Shown here: one piece after another, positions 32,322 through 40,896 of the stretch
How the letters are laid out: the number at the start of each line of letters is the position of its first letter
Position numbering within the stretch: the first letter of the stretch is position 1
NCBI RefSeq assembly: GCF_036906915.1
Contig: NZ_JBAKHX010000022.1
Span: forward strand, 1-64,000
Direction of reading: 5' to 3'
DNA length: 64,000 bases
From: Phytohabitans sp036906915
Lineage (GTDB): Bacteria; Actinomycetota; Actinomycetes; Mycobacteriales; Micromonosporaceae
Position numbers and translations under genes: made by a program
The notes under the pieces: generated by a model
What the model saw: the letters and a program-made list of their open reading frames with translations, nothing else
What the model was told of the DNA's origin: nothing
The model's database searches: none

Positions 32322-33071
32322 ATGACTGTCTTCCCTGCGCGTCGTGCCGTGCCCTCTCAGCGGGCGCTTCCCCCCGCCAGTGACAAGCCACCGTCCCAGG
32401 GCAACACGCCGGCGGTTCTCGAAGCGGTTCGCCCGACGCCGCTCGACTGGGCCCGCCGCCGCCTCGCTGAGCGCGAGACCCGGCGGGTCGAGGCCGCGGG
32501 CAATCGCGCGCTCACCCGTCTGGACCACCTCGGCCCCGCGTGGCACGTGGTCGACTGGCCCCGCACCGACGTGCCAGCACTGCCCGCGCTCGACGGGCGC
32601 GGGCGCGACGAGCGCGCCGGGTTCCTCGCCATCGGGCCCAGCGGCCTCTTCGCGGTGACGGTCGCCGACCACGGCCGGGCCCGCGTGATGATCGCCGGCG
32701 ATGTCGTACAGATCAACGGCAAGCGCCCCGAGTATTTCTCCGAGGCCCGGCGCGACGCCAAGCGTGCCAGCAAGGCGCTCTCGGCGGCGGTGGGCATCAC
32801 CGTGCCGGTCACCCCCGTGCTCACGTTCGTCGGGTCCGGCGTGATCAGCGTGTACGGCCTGCCACGCGACTGCCTCGTCGCGACCCACCGCGAGCTTGAC
32901 CGCCTGCTCGTGGCCGGCGGTCAGCGCATCTCTCCCGCCACGGCGGAAAAGCTCTCTCAGGTTGCACGCCACCCGGCTACTTGGCTCAACGCTCCGTACC
33001 GGTCGGCGGCCGACTACCGGTGGTACGAGGACGGCCGAACGGCCGCTGACAAGAAGGGGGCGCGCCGGTAG
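32322..33071 (+). CDS. NERD (nuclease-related) domain-like protein
   Basis: A 249-residue soluble protein related to NERD-domain proteins of actinomycetes. A disordered, basic/proline-rich N-terminus (residues 1-45) precedes a core beginning AGNRALTRLDHLGPAWHVVDWPR and continuing FLAIGPSGLFAVTVADHG, which is the strand-rich NERD/PD-(D/E)XK-like fold, although not all nuclease residues are obvious. SPATAEKLSQVARHP marks the C-terminal part. GGAGG precedes the ATG. Nuclease activity is uncertain. Confidence 0.8.
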   Translation: MTVFPARRAVPSQRALPPASDKPPSQGNTPAVLEAVRPTPLDWARRRLAERETRRVEAAGNRALTRLDHLGPAWHVVDWPRTDVPALPALDGRGRDERAGFLAIGPSGLFAVTVADHGRARVMIAGDVVQINGKRPEYFSEARRDAKRASKALSAAVGITVPVTPVLTFVGSGVISVYGLPRDCLVATHRELDRLLVAGGQRISPATAEKLSQVARHPATWLNAPYRSAADYRWYEDGRTAADKKGARR

Positions 33072-33160
33072 CGTGACCCGCCGGACACCGCCGGGGTCGG
33101 CGATCGGCGCCAAAACCCGCTAGCGTAGCGGTGAGCCGGCGGAGTGTATTGGAGGCGCGG

Positions 33161-33622
33161 GTGGCGCACGTCGAACTCTCGCTCTCGGAAGCGTTCGTGC
33201 CGCACGCCCGCGCGACCATCGAGCCGGAGTACGGCGGCAGCGTGGCCTTGTGGACGCCGACCGTCGCCGCCGCCGCCGAGCCCTGCCTCCTCATCGACGC
33301 CGAGATGGCGATCGTCGCGGTCTCCGAGGAATGCTGCCGACTGCTCCACCTCGGCACTCCCGACGACGCCACCGGTCGCTCCCTGATCGACGGCGTGCTG
33401 CGCCTCGTCGACTTCACGCAGGCCCGCAGCGAGCTCACCGAGGCCGAGATCGAAAAGATCCCGCCGCGGCTGGCACTGAAGTCGGGGCGGCTCGCGCGCG
33501 GGTTGCTGCGGATCGTCGCCGAGGGCGGCACCGACGAGGTCGTCACCGTCGACGCGATCGCCACCCCGCTGCTCGACGGCGGCACGGTGGCTGGCTCCCT
33601 GACGTTCTTCTGCGAGGTCTGA
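33161..33622 (+). CDS. PAS-like sensory protein
   Basis: A 153-residue protein whose central part (EPCLLIDAEMAIVAVSEECC, then GTPDDATGRSLIDGVL) has the layout of a PAS domain, with no output domain. I placed the start at the GTG preceded by GGAGG with five bases' spacing; an in-frame GTG 30 bases upstream is also possible. It may be a stand-alone ligand sensor. It is followed closely by a lipoprotein gene. Confidence 0.65.
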   Translation: MAHVELSLSEAFVPHARATIEPEYGGSVALWTPTVAAAAEPCLLIDAEMAIVAVSEECCRLLHLGTPDDATGRSLIDGVLRLVDFTQARSELTEAEIEKIPPRLALKSGRLARGLLRIVAEGGTDEVVTVDAIATPLLDGGTVAGSLTFFCEV

Positions 33623-33647
33623 GTCCCGATCTCGCGCGCCATGCGCC

Positions 33648-33653
33648 TACGAT
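33648..33653 (+). promoter_or_regulatory. Candidate -10 element TACGAT for lipoprotein gene
   Basis: TACGAT lies seven bases before the GTG at 33661; it decides the start between that GTG and an ATG nine bases upstream, which overlaps the box itself. Confidence 0.4.
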
Positions 33654-33660
33654 GTGGCGC

Positions 33661-34176
33661 GTGCTTTCCCCCCTGCGCACATTGGCGGCTATCGTCGCCT
33701 GCGCTGCCCTGGCCAGTGCGTGCGGGGTGCCGCCAGAACTGCGGGACCCGCCGGGCGACACGGTGCCGTCACCGAAGACGGAAGCGCCGCCCACCCCGAC
33801 ACCCAGTTCCAGCCAGGCTGTGCCGACACCGTCTCCCAGCAGGTCGGGATTTTCCGAGGAAACGGCGGTGAGCTGCGGTGGCCGGCCCACCGGCGCGCAG
33901 GTGATCGCGGCAGTGCGGCGCTCCTCTGGCCTGCTGCCCTCGGGCACCAACGCGACGGTCCGCACCGGTGACCCGCTTTGCGCCGGTGCCTGGCAGTACG
34001 CGGTTGTGCTCGTGCCCAACAGCGACCCGCTGATCGTGGTGACCCGCGGCAAGCCCGGCTCGCTCACCGTCGTCACCGCCGGCACCGACGTGTGCAGCAT
34101 CCCGGTACGCACGGAGGCGCCAGCGGGTATCCGCACCCTCGCATGTGACGGAGAGCCGAACCTGAACGCTGCTTGA
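33661..34176 (+). CDS. Hypothetical lipoprotein
   Basis: A 171-residue secreted protein with a basic start, a hydrophobic signal core (LAAIVACAALASAC) and a probable lipidated cysteine, though the position three residues before the Cys is Ala rather than Leu. Then follow a Pro/Thr/Ser-rich linker (residues 30-60) and a small domain with three cysteines (SCGG, LCAG, VCSI). Function unknown. It lies 38 bases after the PAS-like gene. Confidence 0.75.
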   Translation: MLSPLRTLAAIVACAALASACGVPPELRDPPGDTVPSPKTEAPPTPTPSSSQAVPTPSPSRSGFSEETAVSCGGRPTGAQVIAAVRRSSGLLPSGTNATVRTGDPLCAGAWQYAVVLVPNSDPLIVVTRGKPGSLTVVTAGTDVCSIPVRTEAPAGIRTLACDGEPNLNAA

Positions 34177-34230
34177 GTGCCGTCGGGGTCATTCGCGGCT
34201 CCTAGTGGGACCCGAAGGCGACCCTGTGTC

Positions 34231-34236
34231 TAGGCT
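34231..34236 (+). promoter_or_regulatory. Candidate -10 element TAGGCT for pheA
   Basis: TAGGCT is followed by seven bases and the ATG of pheA, without a Shine-Dalgarno sequence. Confidence 0.45.
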
Positions 34237-34243
34237 TCAAGGC

Positions 34244-35179
34244 ATGCGCTTCGTCTATCTCGGGCCGGAGGCCACGTTCGCCGAGCAGGCGCTGCGCACG
34301 CTGCCCGAGGCCGAGCACGGCACCCGCACCCCCATGCGCAGCGTCCCGGAGGCCCTGGACGCGGTCCGGGCGGGCGAGGCCGACGCGGCGCTGGTGCCGC
34401 TGGAGAACTCGATCGGCGGTTCGGTGGCGATCACTCTCGACGAGATGGTCGACGGTTCGCCGCTGATGATCACCCAGGAAGTGGTGATTCCGGTCGAGTT
34501 CGTGCTGACCGCGCGCACGGCAGTTCCGCTCGGCCAGATCCACAGCCTTGCCGCCCACCCACAGGCATCCGCCCAGTGCCGGGGCTGGCTCCAGTCGCAC
34601 CTGCCGGCCGCGACGGTCGTCGACGTGCTGTCGAACTCGGCGGCCGCGATCTCCGCCGCTCAAGGCGAGTACGACGCGGCCATCTGCGCGCCGATCGCCG
34701 CCGGCCGGTACGGGCTGACGGTGCTCGCTGACAAGATCGCCGACCACGCCGACGCGGTGACCAGGTTCGTCCTGGTGACCCGGCCCGCGCCACCGCCTGC
34801 ACCGACCGGCGACGACCTGACCTCGTTCGCCGTCTACATCGCGCACGACCGGGTCGGTGCACTGCTCTCGGTGCTGATGGAGCTCGCCGTACGCGGGGTC
34901 AACCTCACCCGCATCGAGTCCCGCCCGACCGGCGAGCGCCTCGGCCGGTACGTCTTCTTCCTCGACTGCACCGGGCACGTCGCCGACGGCCGCGTCGGCG
35001 AGGCGCTGCAAGGGCTCCGGCGGATCTGCGCCGACGTCCGCTTCCTCGGCTCGTACCCGAGGCACCGCTGGGCGTCGGAGAGCGACCGCCCTGTCCCTGC
35101 GCCGGCCGGTCTCTCCGATGTGGACTACGCGGACGCCGCGGACTGGCTCGCGCGCATCCGCACCGGCGACCTCCCGTAA
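34244..35179 (+). CDS. pheA: Prephenate dehydratase
   Basis: A 311-residue monofunctional prephenate dehydratase, converting prephenate to phenylpyruvate in phenylalanine synthesis. The catalytic part starts FVYLGPEATF and carries VPLENSIGGSV and the TRF motif in DAVTRFVLV. A C-terminal ACT domain (about residues 200-280) with RIESRPTGE provides Phe feedback. The ATG was chosen over an upstream open extension because of the -10 box seven bases before it. Neighbouring serS and metallopeptidase genes recall the pheA-serS order of M. tuberculosis. Confidence 0.95.
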   Translation: MRFVYLGPEATFAEQALRTLPEAEHGTRTPMRSVPEALDAVRAGEADAALVPLENSIGGSVAITLDEMVDGSPLMITQEVVIPVEFVLTARTAVPLGQIHSLAAHPQASAQCRGWLQSHLPAATVVDVLSNSAAAISAAQGEYDAAICAPIAAGRYGLTVLADKIADHADAVTRFVLVTRPAPPPAPTGDDLTSFAVYIAHDRVGALLSVLMELAVRGVNLTRIESRPTGERLGRYVFFLDCTGHVADGRVGEALQGLRRICADVRFLGSYPRHRWASESDRPVPAPAGLSDVDYADAADWLARIRTGDLP

Positions 35180-35198
35180 CAGGCCGCCGGGCGGCGGG

Positions 35199-35918
35199 TC
35201 AGCCGCCGAACAGCCCGCCCAGTCCGCCCTGCTGTTGCTGGCCCATGCCCTGCACCGGCGGCTCCTCCGACGGCTGCACGACCACGAAGCCCTGACCGGC
35301 GAAGCTCATCGTGAACGCCTCACCCGTGCTCCGGCCGAGCAGCGTGCCGAGGCCGAGCTGCTCCGCCCGGTGGTATCCGGTCTGGAGGTTGGCCGACCAG
35401 CAGACCGCCGCCTGCGGGTCGACGTAGGTGGGCTGGTCGACGTTGAGGACGACCGGGGTGCCCTTGGTCGTCACCGCGATCCGCCCGTATCCGCTGAAGA
35501 CGCAGTTGAACATGCCGGCCGCCGACAGCATCCCCATGCCCTGCACCATCTGGATGTCGTACTGGAGCGTCGAGTCGAACGCCAGCACGCTCGACCCGTT
35601 GATCGACAGGGCGTCGCCCTGCTCCAGGTCGATCAGGTGCACGTCGGAAGCCAGGTCGGCGAGGAAGACATCGCCCCGCCCCGTCATCTTCATCAACGGC
35701 ACGCCCTCGCCGGTCAGCTTCTGCTTGAGGAACTTGCCGATACCGCCCGAGCCCAACGCCTGGAACTGCACCTGCCCCTGGTACGCGACCATGGCTCCGG
35801 TGCGGGCCATGCACTCGCCGTTGAGCTCTATCTTCAACATCTTGGAGTTCTGGAGCTTCAGGCCCGGCTGGGCCGACTCCTTTTCGAGGTTCTCTGCCGA
35901 AAAGAGCGCGCTACGCAT
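35199..35918 (-). CDS. AIM24 family protein
   Basis: A 239-residue AIM24 (TIGR00266-type) protein made of repeated beta-strands, with a jelly-roll-like core (residues 20-215: KIELNGECMARTGAMVAYQG, VFLADLASDVHLI, VFSGYGRIAV, LLGRSTGEAF) and a Gly/Gln-rich C-terminal tail. The family is conserved from bacteria to mitochondria but its biochemical role is unknown. It is convergent with pheA. Confidence 0.9.
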   Translation of the reverse strand: MRSALFSAENLEKESAQPGLKLQNSKMLKIELNGECMARTGAMVAYQGQVQFQALGSGGIGKFLKQKLTGEGVPLMKMTGRGDVFLADLASDVHLIDLEQGDALSINGSSVLAFDSTLQYDIQMVQGMGMLSAAGMFNCVFSGYGRIAVTTKGTPVVLNVDQPTYVDPQAAVCWSANLQTGYHRAEQLGLGTLLGRSTGEAFTMSFAGQGFVVVQPSEEPPVQGMGQQQQGGLGGLFGG

Positions 35919-35953
35919 GCCTGGAGCGTAGGACCGCCCGGCAACCAGCGGCT

Positions 35954-36307
35954 CTAATCCCAGCCCAACTCATGCAGGCGGGCATCGTCGATGCCGAAGT
36001 GGTGGGCGATCTCGTGCACGACGGTCACCGCCACCTCATCCACCACGTCATCCTCGCTCTCGCAGATGCGCAGCGTCGGGTTGCGGTAAATGGTGATCCG
36101 GTCGGGCAGCACGCCGGCATAGTCCCAGCCACGGTTGGTCAGCGCGTACCCCTCGTACAGGCCCAGCAGGTGGGGGTCGCCGGCGGGCGGGTCGTCCTCG
36201 ACCAGTATCACGACGTTGCTCATGAGCCCGAGCAGCTCCTCAGGCACCTCGTCGAGGGCCTCGCTGACCAGCTCTTCGAACCGCTCACGGTCCATCTCGA
36301 CGGGCAC
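35954..36307 (-). CDS. Zincin-type metallopeptidase family protein
   Basis: A 117-residue protein of the zincin-like metallopeptidase family found next to pheA/serS in actinobacteria. VVHEIAHHFGIDD contains the HExxH zinc motif plus a third ligand candidate, and LMSNVVILVED is the conserved N-terminal strand. The GTG of VPVEMDRERF was chosen as the usual family start. The proteolytic substrate is unknown and activity is unproved for the family. Confidence 0.9.
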   Translation of the reverse strand: MPVEMDRERFEELVSEALDEVPEELLGLMSNVVILVEDDPPAGDPHLLGLYEGYALTNRGWDYAGVLPDRITIYRNPTLRICESEDDVVDEVAVTVVHEIAHHFGIDDARLHELGWD

Positions 36308-36316
36308 GCGCCAATT

Positions 36317-36346
36317 GTGCCCGACGGCAGGAGCGCCGCCGGGCAC
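36317..36346 (-). terminator. Hairpin terminator after OsmC gene
   Basis: GTGCCCG and CGGGCAC pair, continued by CGGC/GCCG after one mismatch, around a 6-base loop. It lies between the OsmC stop codon and the metallopeptidase start on the minus strand. Confidence 0.5.
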
Positions 36347-36361
36347 AGGAGCGTGTCGGGA

Positions 36362-36790
36362 TCAGGCGAGGCGTGCGGTCAGCGTGATCTCCGTACCGGG
36401 GGCCAGCAGCCGGGAGATCGGGCAGTTCGCCTTGGCGTTCTCGGCGCTCTTCTGGAACTCCGCCTCGTCGATGCCCGGCACTTCGGCGACCGTCTCCAGG
36501 TCGATCCGGGTCACCGACTGGCCGGCGTCGGTCTTCTCCAGGTGCACGTTGGCCTTCGTGCTCACCGAGTCGGGCGTGTAGCCCGCGTCGGCGAGAACCT
36601 TGGATAGGAACATCGAGAAGCAGCCGGCGTGCGCGGCACCGATCAGCTCCTCCGGGTTGGTGCCCTCGCCCTCTTCGAAACGGGACTTGAACGAGTAGTT
36701 CCCCTCGTATCCGCCCTTACCAGTGCGGACCGTGCCGGAACCCTCGGTGAGATTGCCCTGCCAAAGGGCGGATGCGGTGCGGATAGCCAT
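36362..36790 (-). CDS. OsmC/Ohr family peroxiredoxin
   Basis: A 142-residue OsmC-type thiol peroxidase acting on organic hydroperoxides. Both catalytic cysteines are present, C57 in AHAGCFSM and C123 in KANCPIS, with the conserved N-terminal arginine R39 not clearly placed but a basic residue in SFKSRFEE nearby. The ATG MAIRTASALW is typical of OsmC rather than Ohr. It is divergent from a small membrane protein gene. Confidence 0.92.
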   Translation of the reverse strand: MAIRTASALWQGNLTEGSGTVRTGKGGYEGNYSFKSRFEEGEGTNPEELIGAAHAGCFSMFLSKVLADAGYTPDSVSTKANVHLEKTDAGQSVTRIDLETVAEVPGIDEAEFQKSAENAKANCPISRLLAPGTEITLTARLA

Positions 36791-36828
36791 GCACCCGACG
36801 CTAGCCCAAAGGACACCGTGATGCGACG

Positions 36829-37314
36829 ATGCGGCGCATGAGCCGGAAGGTGGCCACGATAGGCGGCGGGCTGGTCGCGGGAGTGGGATTCGTGCTGGCG
36901 TTGCTCGCTCTGGCGTTGCCGTGGGCGACATACCGGCTCGCGGTCGACGTGCCCACCGGCGGCGCCGACCTCGACCACCAGGGACGGCTCGCCGTGTTTC
37001 AGCTCGACCTCGGCTGGTGGTACGTGGTCATGCTCTTCGTGCTGCTCGGCTTGGTCGGGTGGACGGCCGTGGCCAAGGGCGCGGTCGCGCGGTGGGCGGC
37101 ACTCGCCGGACTCGCCTTCGGCGTCGCGGCGATGGCCGTCGCGAGCGCACTCGCCGGACGCCTCGCCAGCACGTCGGTGGACACGGTGGTCAGCGGGATC
37201 GCGATGATCGACGTCCGGGCCGCGCGTGCGTCCGGCATCGGGTACGGGGTCGCGGCTCCACTGGTACTGGCGCTCGGCGGCGCCCTGTTGTCAGTCCGCA
37301 CCCAGCGGGAATGA
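36829..37314 (+). CDS. Four-helix membrane protein of unknown function
   Basis: A 161-residue protein with four predicted membrane helices (about residues 10-32, 63-82, 89-110 and 138-155) and a short external loop containing DHQGRLAVFQ. I recognise no family. Either the ATG used or one nine bases downstream may be the start. It is divergent from the OsmC gene. Confidence 0.75.
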   Translation: MRRMSRKVATIGGGLVAGVGFVLALLALALPWATYRLAVDVPTGGADLDHQGRLAVFQLDLGWWYVVMLFVLLGLVGWTAVAKGAVARWAALAGLAFGVAAMAVASALAGRLASTSVDTVVSGIAMIDVRAARASGIGYGVAAPLVLALGGALLSVRTQRE

Positions 37315-37354
37315 CTCCTATCCTGGGTAGGGAGCAGCCCAGGAGGTGCACGCC

Positions 37355-37879
37355 ATGCGGACGATCGAGCTGCCGGTGACCCAGGAATGGACACCGGAAC
37401 TGCTGGAAGGGCTTCCTCCCGACTACCGCTACGAGGTAAGCGAGGGAAGACTTATCGTGGCAGCAGCAGCGATGCGCCCGTGGCACGCGGACGCTCAGGG
37501 TCGCATCTGGCACCTTCTCCGCACGCAAGGGCGGCACGCCTACTTGGAACAAGGTGTGGTGATCGGCCCGGGCCAACTACTGACGTGCGACGTGGGTGTG
37601 TTTCGCGATCCTCCGGCGCGATCCGTGGCCTATCACCCGGCACGCGAGTTCCCTTTGGTCGTAGAGGTGGTTTCACCCGATTCCAGGCTCGAGGATCGCG
37701 AAATCAAGCCGCCCAAGTACGCCGGAGGTGGTATTCCCGAGTACTGGCGGGTGGAGGAGACCGATGAGGGTGACGCAGTCGTTCACCAGCACCGACTGAT
37801 CCGCGAGGTGGGAGCCGCTCCGCAATATGCCGAGAGCAGGGTTGTGTTGCTGGGCGCGCTCGAAGCGGAAAGTGTCTGA
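37355..37879 (+). CDS. Uma2 family (DUF820) endonuclease-like protein
   Basis: A 174-residue protein of the Uma2 group with a PD-(D/E)XK nuclease fold. The core FPLVVEVVSPDSRLEDREIK and KYAGGGIPEYWRVE holds the D...ExK-like catalytic set. These proteins are abundant in cyanobacteria and actinomycetes; their function is unknown. AGGAGG is eight bases before the ATG, so this start is preferred over the earlier GTG. It is followed after two bases by the next gene. Confidence 0.88.
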   Translation: MRTIELPVTQEWTPELLEGLPPDYRYEVSEGRLIVAAAAMRPWHADAQGRIWHLLRTQGRHAYLEQGVVIGPGQLLTCDVGVFRDPPARSVAYHPAREFPLVVEVVSPDSRLEDREIKPPKYAGGGIPEYWRVEETDEGDAVVHQHRLIREVGAAPQYAESRVVLLGALEAESV

Positions 37880-37881
37880 GC

Positions 37882-38649
37882 ATGAATGACGATGACGCGG
37901 CGGTTGTGGAATTCGGAGCGCAGGAGCCGCGCAGCCGCCGCGCGGCGCTCACCGACGCGCTGAGCAAGCTGCGCCGCGACCCACGGGTGGTGCCTGTGGT
38001 CGCCGGGCTCGCGGGCCTCGCGATCTTCGCGTCGCTGGCCGGCGAGTGGCAGGTCACGACGATCAACGAGCCGGACTTCTTCGGGCAGGGGCTGGCGCCG
38101 GCGCCTGTCTCGGCCGGGCTGGGCGAGCTGGGCGGCTGGTCGGCGGCGTACCTGGTCGGCGTGTTCGCGTTGGTCGGTTGCGTCGCGCTGGTGCTCTTCG
38201 CCCAGCCGGCGGCGCGTGACCTGGCCCGGGTGATCGGCCTCGCGGTGGCGGGCACGCTGGGCGCCGTCGTCGTGGCGATCGCCTTCGACCTGAACGACCG
38301 GAGCCTCGCGATCTCGTCGCTGGGCATCTACAACGGGCCGGACGCGCCGCAGTACGAGCTCACATACGGCCGCGGGCTGACGATGGCGTTCCTCGGGGTC
38401 GGCGGGCTGGCGTTGGCCCTCTACCTCGCGGGCCGGCTGACGCCCGCGCAGGCCCCGGTCGCCGCGACCGCCACGAGCGGAGCGGCCGGCCCAACCGACG
38501 CCGCCGGTCAGCCGGCGGCCGAGTCGGACTGGCCATGGCGCCGCCCGGCGGCGAAGGAGACGCCGGTGGAGGTACCGCAGCCGATCGACCTGACGGTCTC
38601 CCCCGCCGCGCCCTTCGTCCCCCTCTCCGAACAACCCGACCGGGACTAG
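37882..38649 (+). CDS. Membrane protein of unknown function
   Basis: A 255-residue protein with a cytoplasmic N-terminus, about four helices (near residues 41-58, 85-108, 115-138 and 168-188) and a long disordered C-terminal tail rich in Ala, Pro and charged residues that ends in SEQPDRD. No family is recognised. It starts two bases after the Uma2 stop codon and precedes serS. Confidence 0.75.
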   Translation: MNDDDAAVVEFGAQEPRSRRAALTDALSKLRRDPRVVPVVAGLAGLAIFASLAGEWQVTTINEPDFFGQGLAPAPVSAGLGELGGWSAAYLVGVFALVGCVALVLFAQPAARDLARVIGLAVAGTLGAVVVAIAFDLNDRSLAISSLGIYNGPDAPQYELTYGRGLTMAFLGVGGLALALYLAGRLTPAQAPVAATATSGAAGPTDAAGQPAAESDWPWRRPAAKETPVEVPQPIDLTVSPAAPFVPLSEQPDRD

Positions 38650-38689
38650 CCCCATAGCGCCCGGGCGGCGGGCGGAAGGGCAGGACCGG

Positions 38690-38695
38690 TAGGCT
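38690..38695 (+). promoter_or_regulatory. Candidate -10 element TAGGCT for serS
   Basis: TAGGCT is eight bases before the GTG of serS; no ribosome-binding site precedes the start. Confidence 0.45.
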
Positions 38696-38703
38696 GGTTT
38701 GTC

Positions 38704-39960
38704 GTGATTGACCTGCGACTGCTTCGCGATGATCCGGATTCCGTTCGTGCGAGCCAGCGAGCCCGAGGCGAGTCCGAGTCGCGGGTCGATGACCTGCTCC
38801 GCGCCGACGAAGAGCGGCGGGCGGCCGTGCAGCGCTTCGAGGCGGCGCGTGCCGAGCAGAAGTCGCTCGGCAAGCAGGTCTCTCAGGCCAAGGGCGACGA
38901 GCGCGCCGCGTTGCTGGCGCGTACCAAGGATCTCGCCGCGGATGTGAAGGCGGCCGAGGCAGCCGCCAGCGAGGCCGAGCAGGCGCTGCGCCGGGCGCAC
39001 ATGGCCGTGTCCAACCTCGTCGAAGAGGGCGCTCCGCCCGGCGGCGAAGACGACTACGTGGTGCTGCGCGAGGTCGGCCACAAGCCCGACCTGCCCAGCC
39101 CTCGCGACCACCTGGAGATCTGCGAGGCGCTGCGCGCGGTCGACATGGAGCGCGGCGCGAAGGTGTCGGGCAGCCGGTTCTACTTCCTGCGCGGCGCCGG
39201 CGCGCTGCTGGAAAACGCCCTGCTGCAGCTCGCGATCGCGCAGGCGGTCGAATACGACCTCACGCCGATCATCCCGCCCGTGCTGGTCAAGCCGGAGGCG
39301 ATGGAAGGCACCGGCTACCTGGGCGCGCACGCCACCGAGGTATATCGGCTGGAGGCCGACGACCTCTTCCTGGTCGGCACCAGCGAGGTGGCGCTGGCGG
39401 CCTACCACTCGGGCGAGATCCTCGATCTCGGCCAGCCGATCCGGTACGCCGGGTCGTCGTCGTGCTTCCGGCGGGAGGCCGGCTCGCACGGCAAGGACGT
39501 GCGGGGCATCATGCGCGTGCACCAGTTCAACAAGGTGGAGATGTTCTCGTTCTGCCGGCCGGAGCAGGCGCACGCCGAACACCTGCGCCTGCTGGCGTGG
39601 GAAGAGGAGATGCTCGCCAAGGTCGAGGTGCCCTACCGGGTGATCGACACGGCGGCGGGCGACCTGGGTTCGAGCGCGGCGCGCAAGTTCGACTGCGAGG
39701 CGTGGGTGCCGTCGCAGGGGCGGTACCGCGAGGTCACCTCCACATCGAACTGCACGACCTTCCAGGCCCGCCGGCTGAACATCCGGTACCGGGACGCGGA
39801 GGGCCGCACGCAGACCGCCGCGACGCTCAACGGCACGCTGGCGACCACCCGCTGGCTGATCCCGATCCTGGAAAACCACCAGCAGGCGGACGGTTCGGTG
39901 CGGGTCCCCAAGGCTCTCCAGCCGTACCTGGGCGGGCGGGACGTGTTAGAGCCCGTGTGA
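38704..39960 (+). CDS. serS: Seryl-tRNA synthetase
   Basis: A 418-residue class II aminoacyl-tRNA synthetase that charges tRNA-Ser (and tRNA-Sec where present). Residues 1-110 form the tRNA-binding coiled-coil arm (EERRAAVQRFEAARAEQKSL). The catalytic core carries motif 2 (SSCFRREAGSHGKDVRGIMR) and motif 3 near GTLATTRWLIPILENHQ, with FNKVEMF and TSTSNCTTFQARR around serine and ATP sites. Full length for the family. The GTG start is leaderless-like. Confidence 0.97.
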   Translation: MIDLRLLRDDPDSVRASQRARGESESRVDDLLRADEERRAAVQRFEAARAEQKSLGKQVSQAKGDERAALLARTKDLAADVKAAEAAASEAEQALRRAHMAVSNLVEEGAPPGGEDDYVVLREVGHKPDLPSPRDHLEICEALRAVDMERGAKVSGSRFYFLRGAGALLENALLQLAIAQAVEYDLTPIIPPVLVKPEAMEGTGYLGAHATEVYRLEADDLFLVGTSEVALAAYHSGEILDLGQPIRYAGSSSCFRREAGSHGKDVRGIMRVHQFNKVEMFSFCRPEQAHAEHLRLLAWEEEMLAKVEVPYRVIDTAAGDLGSSAARKFDCEAWVPSQGRYREVTSTSNCTTFQARRLNIRYRDAEGRTQTAATLNGTLATTRWLIPILENHQQADGSVRVPKALQPYLGGRDVLEPV

Positions 39961-40074
39961 CGCGGATGTCGCACAAAAGTCATGGATGAGTAGCAATCGG
40001 CGAGGTACGGTTGCTCCCCCGCCGTCACCGGGGCGGATTCGCCGTCCCCGGCGCCGGCCGGGTGAGGAGGAACC

Positions 40075-40896
40075 ATGCCGCGCCCGGGACTGCCGAAACT
40101 CATCGCGACCGACCTCGACGGCACGCTCGTACGCAGTGACGACACGGTGTCGGAATTCACCCATGAGGTGCTGGATCGGGTGCGGGCGGCGGGCATCCCG
40201 ATCGTGGGCGCGACCGGGCGTGGGCCGCGACTTGCCGAGCTGACCCGCAACGACATCCGTGCCGCCGACTTTCTCGTGATGGCCGGCGGCGGGCGGGTCG
40301 TCGACCAGAGCGACCCGGCGGGCCCTCTCGTGCTGCGCGACGAGCGGCTGCCGGGCGAGGTGCTCGCCGGCATCATCACCGACCTGGAGGCGCAGGTCGG
40401 GCCGCTCACCGTCATGGTGGAGGCACTGGACATCCCGGACGCGCCGCTGTGGGGCGATTACGACCCCACGTGGCGGTACCCGGACCGGTTCGAGCGGCGG
40501 GCGCGGGCCGAGTGTCTCCAGGGTGAGGTGATCAAGGCGTTCGCGCGCACCGCCGACCACGACGTCGACGCGCTGCTGGCCGCGGCGCGCCAGATCGTCT
40601 CGCCCGACCGGGCGTCGATCACGCAGGCGGGGCTCGGGTTCGTGGAGATCTGCCCACCGGGTGTCGACAAGGCCACGGGCCTGGCGGTGGTCGCCGAGGC
40701 GCTGGGCGTCGACCGGGCCGAGGTACTGGTCTTCGGCGACATGCCCAACGACATCCCGATGTTCGAGTGGGCGGGCTGGGGGCGGGTCGCGGTCTCGAAC
40801 GCCCACCCGTCGGTGCGGCGCCTCGCCGACGAGGTCACCTTGCGCAACGACGACGACGGTGTAGCGGTCTACCTCGATCGACTACTGTCGCGTTGA
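40075..40896 (+). CDS. HAD-family Cof-type phosphatase, copy 1
   Basis: A 273-residue Cof-like HAD hydrolase (C2B cap). Motif I is ATDLDGTLV with the nucleophile Asp, motif II GATGRGP, motif III the conserved lysine region and motif IV VLVFGDMPNDIPMF. Such enzymes dephosphorylate sugar phosphates or nucleotides; the substrate is not known. GGTGAGGAGGAACC gives a very strong ribosome-binding site. Its stop overlaps the second HAD gene. Confidence 0.92.
   Translation: MPRPGLPKLIATDLDGTLVRSDDTVSEFTHEVLDRVRAAGIPIVGATGRGPRLAELTRNDIRAADFLVMAGGGRVVDQSDPAGPLVLRDERLPGEVLAGIITDLEAQVGPLTVMVEALDIPDAPLWGDYDPTWRYPDRFERRARAECLQGEVIKAFARTADHDVDALLAAARQIVSPDRASITQAGLGFVEICPPGVDKATGLAVVAEALGVDRAEVLVFGDMPNDIPMFEWAGWGRVAVSNAHPSVRRLADEVTLRNDDDGVAVYLDRLLSR

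Noticed and set aside
32322..33071. Restriction endonuclease or defence system around the NERD-like protein
   Set aside because: No methylase, ATPase or other defence partner adjoins it; the neighbours are arcA and a PAS-like gene.
37355..37879. Uma2 protein as evidence of a mobile element
   Set aside because: Its flanks are ordinary chromosomal genes, with no transposase, terminal repeats or composition change.
37783..39879. 698-codon minus-strand open frame across serS
   Set aside because: Arg/Asp/Val-rich translation without motifs; the plus strand holds a complete seryl-tRNA synthetase.
38650..40074. A tRNA gene beside serS
   Set aside because: No cloverleaf, T-loop GTTCGAATC-type sequence or CCA end was recognised in the spaces around serS.
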